A stretch of 9,378 nucleotides of DNA from Candidatus Aenigmatarchaeota archaeon (GTDB taxonomy: Archaea > Aenigmatarchaeota > Aenigmatarchaeia > QMZP01): assembly GCA_020343575.1 (NCBI GenBank), contig CP070801.1:1042100-1051477 (forward strand). Reading direction: 5' to 3'. A program made the position numbers and the translations under genes. Numbering within the stretch: position 1 is the stretch's first letter; each line of letters opens with the position of its first letter. Positions 6,594 to 9,378 of the stretch are shown here, piece by piece. The notes beneath the pieces were generated by a model. It saw only the letters and a list, made by a program, of their open reading frames with translations. It was not told where the DNA came from and ran no database searches.

Positions 6594-6895
6594 TGCACCT
6601 GAAACGCCTGGAAAAATTGAACACAAGGGATTGCCTTTGGATGTACGTGCTGGGTATTCTTAACAAAAAACCCACGCACGCATATGTTATAAGGAAAGAG
6701 ATAGAGAAGAAATTCGATTTCAGGCCGGGAACAGTTACAGCTTACAGGGTCCTTTACAGGCTCAGAGAAGCAGGATTAGTCAAGAAAACCAAGGAAGACA
6801 GAAGAGTTGTTTACAACATAACTCCAAAGGGAAAGCAGGATCTTAAAAAGGCAATTAATTTCTATAAACAGCGCATAAAGCTCCTGGAAAAGTAA
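6593..6895 (+). CDS. PadR-family transcriptional regulator
   Basis: A 100-residue winged-helix DNA-binding protein. It shows the PadR pattern in order: a hydrophobic helix ending in Leu-Gly-Ile-Leu (residues 19-23), His29-Ala-Tyr31 with the Arg-x-x-Ile-Glu-Lys helix, Pro45-Gly46 with the recognition helix Tyr51-x-x-Leu-x-x-Leu, Gly61-Leu-Val, and a wing of Arg70-Arg71-Val-Val-Tyr74-x-Ile-Thr-Pro-x-Gly80. The C-terminal helix (81-100) would serve for dimerisation. It is one of the short PadR types with no separate ligand domain. It is divergent from the inositol-lipid operon with 73 bp between the start codons. The ATG at 6593 has no ribosome binding site and follows a TATA-like element by about 20-25 bp, so the mRNA is probably leaderless. 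It probably binds the two palindromes upstream; the signal it senses is unknown. Confidence 0.9.
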   Translation: MHLKRLEKLNTRDCLWMYVLGILNKKPTHAYVIRKEIEKKFDFRPGTVTAYRVLYRLREAGLVKKTKEDRRVVYNITPKGKQDLKKAINFYKQRIKLLEK

Positions 6896-6922
6896 TTCGA
6901 AAGTTTTAAATTATGAAAAGGT

Positions 6923-6932
6923 CTTAAATAAT
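6923..6932 (+). promoter_or_regulatory. Candidate TATA box for the L7Ae gene
   Basis: CTTAAATAAT lies about 50 bp before the ATG at 6981. A start site near 6950 would leave a leader of about 30 nt that contains the strong GGAGGGG site. Other AT-rich stretches nearby (6904-6912, 6939-6945) are alternatives. Confidence 0.35.
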
Positions 6933-6967
6933 AAAACCAATATACAATTACCATTAACCTAATGAAA

Positions 6968-6974
6968 GGAGGGG
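6968..6974 (+). promoter_or_regulatory. Strong ribosome binding site that decides the L7Ae start
   Basis: GGAGGGG directly touches the ATG at 6975 but is spaced correctly (6-8 bases) for the ATG at 6981. This places the L7Ae start at 6981 and removes two residues from the longer reading. Confidence 0.75.
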
Positions 6975-6980
6975 ATGAAA

Positions 6981-7352
6981 ATGGCAAAACCAGGTTTCGT
7001 AAAGTTCGAGGTTTCAAAGGAACTCGTGAACAAGATATTGGAAGCCGTGACAATCGCCAAAACTACAGGTAAAGTGAGAAAAGGAGTAAACGAGACAACA
7101 AAGGCGATAGAAAGGGGAATAGCAAAGCTAGTGGTCATGGCAGAAGACGTTACTCCAGAAGAAGTCCTTATGCACCTACCCATTCTTTGCGAGGAGAAAC
7201 AGGTCCCTTACGTATACGTACCACTCAAGATGGAGCTTGGGAAGGCTTCAGGGATTGATGTTCCCACATCTTCCATCGCAATTATTGAGGAAGGGGACTC
7301 CAAAAAACTTATCGCAGAGATCGCAGATAAGATAAAGGCTTTAAAAAAGTAA
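6981..7352 (+). CDS. rpl7ae: Ribosomal protein L7Ae
   Basis: A 123-residue archaeal L7Ae. It is a ribosomal protein that also binds kink-turns in box C/D and H/ACA guide RNAs and in archaeal RNase P RNA. The RNA-binding segment GKVRKGVNETTKAIERG (residues 30-46) is present. It is followed by the family blocks AEDVTPEEVLMHLP (54-67), LCEEKQVPYVYV (69-80) and KMELGKASGI (83-92). Length and ending (Lys-Ala-Leu-Lys-Lys) are typical. Start choice rests on the GGAGGGG site. S28e follows 25 nt later in the same direction, as in many archaea, so the two are probably one transcript. Nothing is unusual. Confidence 0.95.
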   Translation: MAKPGFVKFEVSKELVNKILEAVTIAKTTGKVRKGVNETTKAIERGIAKLVVMAEDVTPEEVLMHLPILCEEKQVPYVYVPLKMELGKASGIDVPTSSIAIIEEGDSKKLIAEIADKIKALKK

Positions 7353-7377
7353 CTTCCAAATAGACTAAGGTGAGAGC

Positions 7378-7575
7378 ATGGTACCGGCCGAGGTTGTACA
7401 GATAATGGGTAGACTTGGAATAAAGGGCGTCAGCAGAGTTAGGTGTAAGGTTCTTGGTGGAGAGGATAAGGGAAAGATTCTGACGAGAAACGTTGTGGGC
7501 CCAATTAAGCCGGGAGATGTTATAATTCTTAAGGAAACCGCAATGGACAGTGTTGCAAGACTGCATGGAAGGTAA
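7378..7575 (+). CDS. rps28e: Ribosomal protein S28e
   Basis: A 65-residue small-subunit protein with an OB-type beta-barrel. Family features visible are the PAEVVQIMGRLGIKGV start, the central basic stretch VLGGEDKGKILTRNV (residues 26-40) and GPIKPGDVIILKET (41-54). The ending Ala-Arg-Leu-His-Gly-Arg replaces the commoner Ala-Arg-Arg-Leu type ending. GGTGAG upstream of the ATG at 7378 is the ribosome binding site. It follows L7Ae by 25 nt. Its TAA stop directly abuts the stop of the opposite-strand gene, with no spacer, so any terminator must lie inside that gene. Confidence 0.95.
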   Translation: MVPAEVVQIMGRLGIKGVSRVRCKVLGGEDKGKILTRNVVGPIKPGDVIILKETAMDSVARLHGR

Positions 7576-8052
7576 TCACAACAGTTTTATCACTTCTTCA
7601 CAGTATTTGCTGTGAGGTCTAGTTTTCGTGAATTTAAACCCTACCCCCGGGTTTACCTTTAACAGAAATTCCCTCGCAGCACCTTCACAAACTATTTTGC
7701 ATATTCTTTTCGGATCCCACTCAAGTATTTTACACGCAGTCAGAATCGGGCAGAAATTATTGGATCTAATGATGATTTTGTCTGAATCTTTCTTGGACAC
7801 ACCGAGTTCCTCTGGCTTTGCACCAAGCTTTAGTATAAGCACCTGCCTTAGTTTCTCAAGCTCTGAAAGCGTGGGATCAATCTTGTCCTTGTTCCCCTCA
7901 AGCCACCGGATTCTCCTCTCCAATATGTTATTCTTAAGAATCTCCCAAGCTTTCTTCTCCCCTATAATTTTGCTCACGGATTTTATATACTCAAACAAGC
8001 GAACAAATTCAAGTGTTTCCACACTTTTTTCATCAATCCACTTTTTCTCCAT
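7576..8052 (-). CDS. Cysteine-containing protein, possibly of the ATC-hydrolase-like family
   Basis: A 158-residue soluble protein. The N-terminal half is helical and charged. The C-terminal half carries Asn-Asn-Phe-Cys101-Pro, Cys107, Cys118-x3-Cys122-Glu, an Asn-Pro-Gly turn (134-136), a Lys-x-Arg-Pro segment (143-146) and Cys151-Glu-Glu. This spacing resembles archaeal and bacterial proteins annotated as L-2-amino-thiazoline-4-carboxylic acid hydrolase-like. I recall this from the motif and could not check it; the substrate is unknown and the annotated name may be misleading. The cysteines could bind metal or carry out catalysis. It stands alone on the minus strand between S28e and L24e, which are usually adjacent. 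A TATA-like TTTATATC about 30 bp upstream of the ATG at 8052 suggests a leaderless mRNA. Confidence 0.7.
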   Translation of the reverse strand: MEKKWIDEKSVETLEFVRLFEYIKSVSKIIGEKKAWEILKNNILERRIRWLEGNKDKIDPTLSELEKLRQVLILKLGAKPEELGVSKKDSDKIIIRSNNFCPILTACKILEWDPKRICKIVCEGAAREFLLKVNPGVGFKFTKTRPHSKYCEEVIKLL

Positions 8053-8097
8053 ATATAATATATTTAAGTAGAAAATGATATAAAAAATGTGATAACT
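8053..8097. promoter_or_regulatory. Divergent promoter region for the cysteine protein and L24e
   Basis: This 45-bp region, almost all A and T, separates two divergent ATGs. On the plus strand, ATATATTTAAGT (about 8056-8067) could be the TATA box of L24e. On the minus strand, TTTATATC (8084-8077) lies about 30 bp before the other ATG. The two promoters must overlap, so expression may be mutually exclusive or weak in one direction. Confidence 0.45.
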
Positions 8098-8277
8098 ATG
8101 ATATGTTCATTTTGTGGTGGAAAGGTCCCAGACGGAAAGGGAAAGATGTTCGTAAGGAACGATGGCAGGATATTCCACTTCTGTAACTCCAAATGCCAGA
8201 AGAACTGGAGAATGGGAAGGGCAGGAAAGTGGACCGAATGGACCGAGACTTCCAGAAAGCTCAGGGGAAAGGTCTAG
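8098..8277 (+). CDS. rpl24e: Ribosomal protein L24e
   Basis: A 59-residue zinc-ribbon ribosomal protein. The four ligands are Cys3-x2-Cys6 and Cys29-x3-Cys33. Between them are the family blocks PDGKGKMFVRNDGRIFHFC (residues 11-29), and a basic tail with Trp44 and Trp48 follows. I chose the ATG at 8098 because TGTGAT lies five bases upstream; a GTG at 8089 would add three residues. In many archaea this gene sits directly after S28e and before nucleoside diphosphate kinase. Here a reversed gene separates it from S28e, and diphthine synthase follows on the other strand. Its TAG stop overlaps the TAG stop of diphthine synthase within the palindrome CTAG. Confidence 0.95.
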   Translation: MICSFCGGKVPDGKGKMFVRNDGRIFHFCNSKCQKNWRMGRAGKWTEWTETSRKLRGKV

Positions 8278-9005
8278 ATTCCCTTCAGAAACTCCTTTTC
8301 TAAGAAATGAATGTTACCTGGAATAACTACCATGGCAGGGGATTCGAATTTTCCCTTTTTTATGTCTCTGACCTTTCCGAACTTTATCTTTTGCTTTCCT
8401 GAACCCAGTCTTGATACAGCAACAATCTCAGTTTCTGGCAGAACGAGTTTCTTTTTTTCTTTCTCCTCTATTTTTAGCAGAATCTCGAGACCCTCCTTCA
8501 CACCGATTCCAATATCAAGTAAAAGAAGCGTGTGGAGACCGTTCTTCTTGTTGACTTCTCTCGCGTCATAGAATGAAGTTGGTTCGTAATCCTTCTGGGG
8601 TTTCACAACAGTAGAGGTTCTTCCAAACCCGTAAATCCCCAGACCACACTCAGCAATGGCTGTGTAGGCAGAAGACGAATGGATTATCCTTGTGGGGATT
8701 TTTTTCTTTCTTGCCTCAAGAATGATATGAACATGAGTGGTCGCCACCAAAGGGTCGCCAGGAACAAAAATAGTAACGTCCTTTTCTTTCGCTTCCTTCA
8801 GAATCCTACCTGATTTCTCCTCAAGGTCGTTCCTTTTAAGAACCGTAATTTCCTTTCCGATGAATTTTTCAAGGTTTTTAAGGGAACCTCCCCAATCTGC
8901 AGTGTAGAGTTCTGCGTACACCGAATCAGACCTTACAGCTGCCTCCATACCCTTAAGTGAGAGGTCTTTTTCATCCCATATCCCAAGGCCAACCATCGTT
9001 AACAT
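8274..9005 (-). CDS. dphB: Diphthine synthase
   Basis: A 243-residue SAM-dependent methyltransferase of the tetrapyrrole-methylase fold. It methylates the modified histidine of elongation factor 2 on the way to diphthamide. Signature parts are the N-terminal TMVGLGIWDEKDLS (residues 3-16), the SAM-binding VPGDPLVATTH (81-91), HSSSAYTAIAECGLGIYGFGRT (109-130), a DIGIG loop in the centre (about 163-167) and VVIPGNIHFLE near the end (227-237). Length is slightly below the usual 250-265. The ATG at 9005 is chosen because AGGTG lies at good spacing; a GTG at 9014 would add three residues. The upstream permease ends 11 nt before it, so they may share a transcript. Confidence 0.95.
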   Translation of the reverse strand: MLTMVGLGIWDEKDLSLKGMEAAVRSDSVYAELYTADWGGSLKNLEKFIGKEITVLKRNDLEEKSGRILKEAKEKDVTIFVPGDPLVATTHVHIILEARKKKIPTRIIHSSSAYTAIAECGLGIYGFGRTSTVVKPQKDYEPTSFYDAREVNKKNGLHTLLLLDIGIGVKEGLEILLKIEEKEKKKLVLPETEIVAVSRLGSGKQKIKFGKVRDIKKGKFESPAMVVIPGNIHFLEKEFLKGI

Positions 9006-9016
9006 CTTCGCCACCT

Positions 9017-9378
9017 TTACATCATCCTCACAAGTTCCCCTGTTCTCCTCGCCCTTCTGAAGGACAGTTTATACAGCGGGAATGCTATTATAAGATAAGC
9101 TAATGCAACTAAAAAACCTTCAAAAAGGAGCATATTGCTTATAATACCTGTGCTTACCAAACTTCTTACACCCATGAAAACCCTTGTGTAGGGCATTCCA
9201 AGTGCAACTGTTTGAACACCAGCAGGCAGAATCTCCAGAGGGAAGAAAGGTGCTGACAGGAGTATGAATGCCTGTAAAAGGGTCCAGGCCAGGAAACCAT
9301 AGGCTCTACCAAGGAATATTATCAGTGCGGCAACCACTACCGACAAGGCGATTGATGCCATTAATGTTATAGCAGTCA
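9017..9378 (-). CDS. ABC-2-type transporter permease, C-terminal part (runs off the window)
   Basis: The last 120 or so codons of a membrane protein whose frame stays open to the window edge, so the N-terminus lies outside. Visible are three or four hydrophobic helices with the sequence FILLSAPFFPLEILPAGVQ and a following PYTRVFMGVRS segment, then a last helix and a basic tail (Arg-Arg-Ala-Arg-Arg). The Ser-Ala-Pro...Pro-Leu-Glu-x-Leu-Pro region and the Pro-x-x-Arg after it are typical of ABC-2 permeases, where the pattern often reads Ser-Gly-x-x-Phe-Pro-x-x-x-Leu-Pro. An in-frame ATG at 9361 exists but has no ribosome binding site and would cut the fold. The partner ATPase gene probably lies further upstream. 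Substrate unknown. Confidence 0.75.
   Translation of the reverse strand, partial: TAITLMASIALSVVVAALIIFLGRAYGFLAWTLLQAFILLSAPFFPLEILPAGVQTVALGMPYTRVFMGVRSLVSTGIISNMLLFEGFLVALAYLIIAFPLYKLSFRRARRTGELVRMM

Noticed and set aside
7628..8071. A 147-codon plus-strand open frame opposite the cysteine protein
   Set aside because: Ser/Phe/Leu-rich with no motif and no ribosome binding site; it mirrors the opposite gene, which has good cysteine motifs and a promoter.

Overview
The window comes from an archaeon. The evidence is three archaeal/eukaryotic-type ribosomal proteins (L7Ae, S28e, L24e), diphthine synthase, an inositol-1-phosphate synthase next to a CDP-alcohol phosphatidyltransferase (the archaetidylinositol lipid route), TATA-like promoters at positions that imply leaderless or short-leader transcripts, and GGTGA/GGAGG ribosome binding sites. 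I cannot assign a lineage from the sequence alone. Gene packing is dense, with 3-4 nt gaps, ATGA overlaps and abutting or overlapping convergent stops.

Layout. (1) 11-1345, minus strand: three small unrecognised genes (a four-span membrane protein, a three-span membrane protein with an acidic tail, and a secreted beta-strand-rich protein), each with a good ribosome binding site and very likely one operon. (2) 1346-1638: no gene, but a run of seven short hairpins that may be a structured RNA. (3) 1639-4238, minus strand: a coiled-coil protein overlapped by a HerA/VirB4-like ATPase with a C-terminal winged helix and an unassigned terminal domain. (4) 4416-6519, minus strand: inositol-1-phosphate synthase, a probable archaetidylinositol-phosphate synthase and a small two-span membrane protein. 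(5) 6593-6895, plus strand: a PadR-family repressor, divergent from the lipid operon. The 73-bp intergenic region holds two nearly identical 20-bp palindromes exactly 40 bp apart, flanking an AT-rich TATA region. (6) 6981-8277, plus strand: L7Ae, S28e and L24e, with a cysteine-containing gene inserted between S28e and L24e on the opposite strand. (7) 8274-9378, minus strand: diphthine synthase and the C-terminal part of an ABC-2-type permease that runs off the window.

How they work together: region 4 should make L-myo-inositol-1-phosphate and attach it to CDP-archaeol. The PadR protein is well placed to control that operon and itself. L7Ae, S28e, L24e and diphthine synthase belong to the translation machinery. 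The two most interesting points are the PadR/lipid operator pair and the unexplained hairpin cluster. The HerA-like/coiled-coil pair and the small secreted/membrane operon are unassigned systems. I found no CRISPR array, tRNA, rRNA or insertion sequence.
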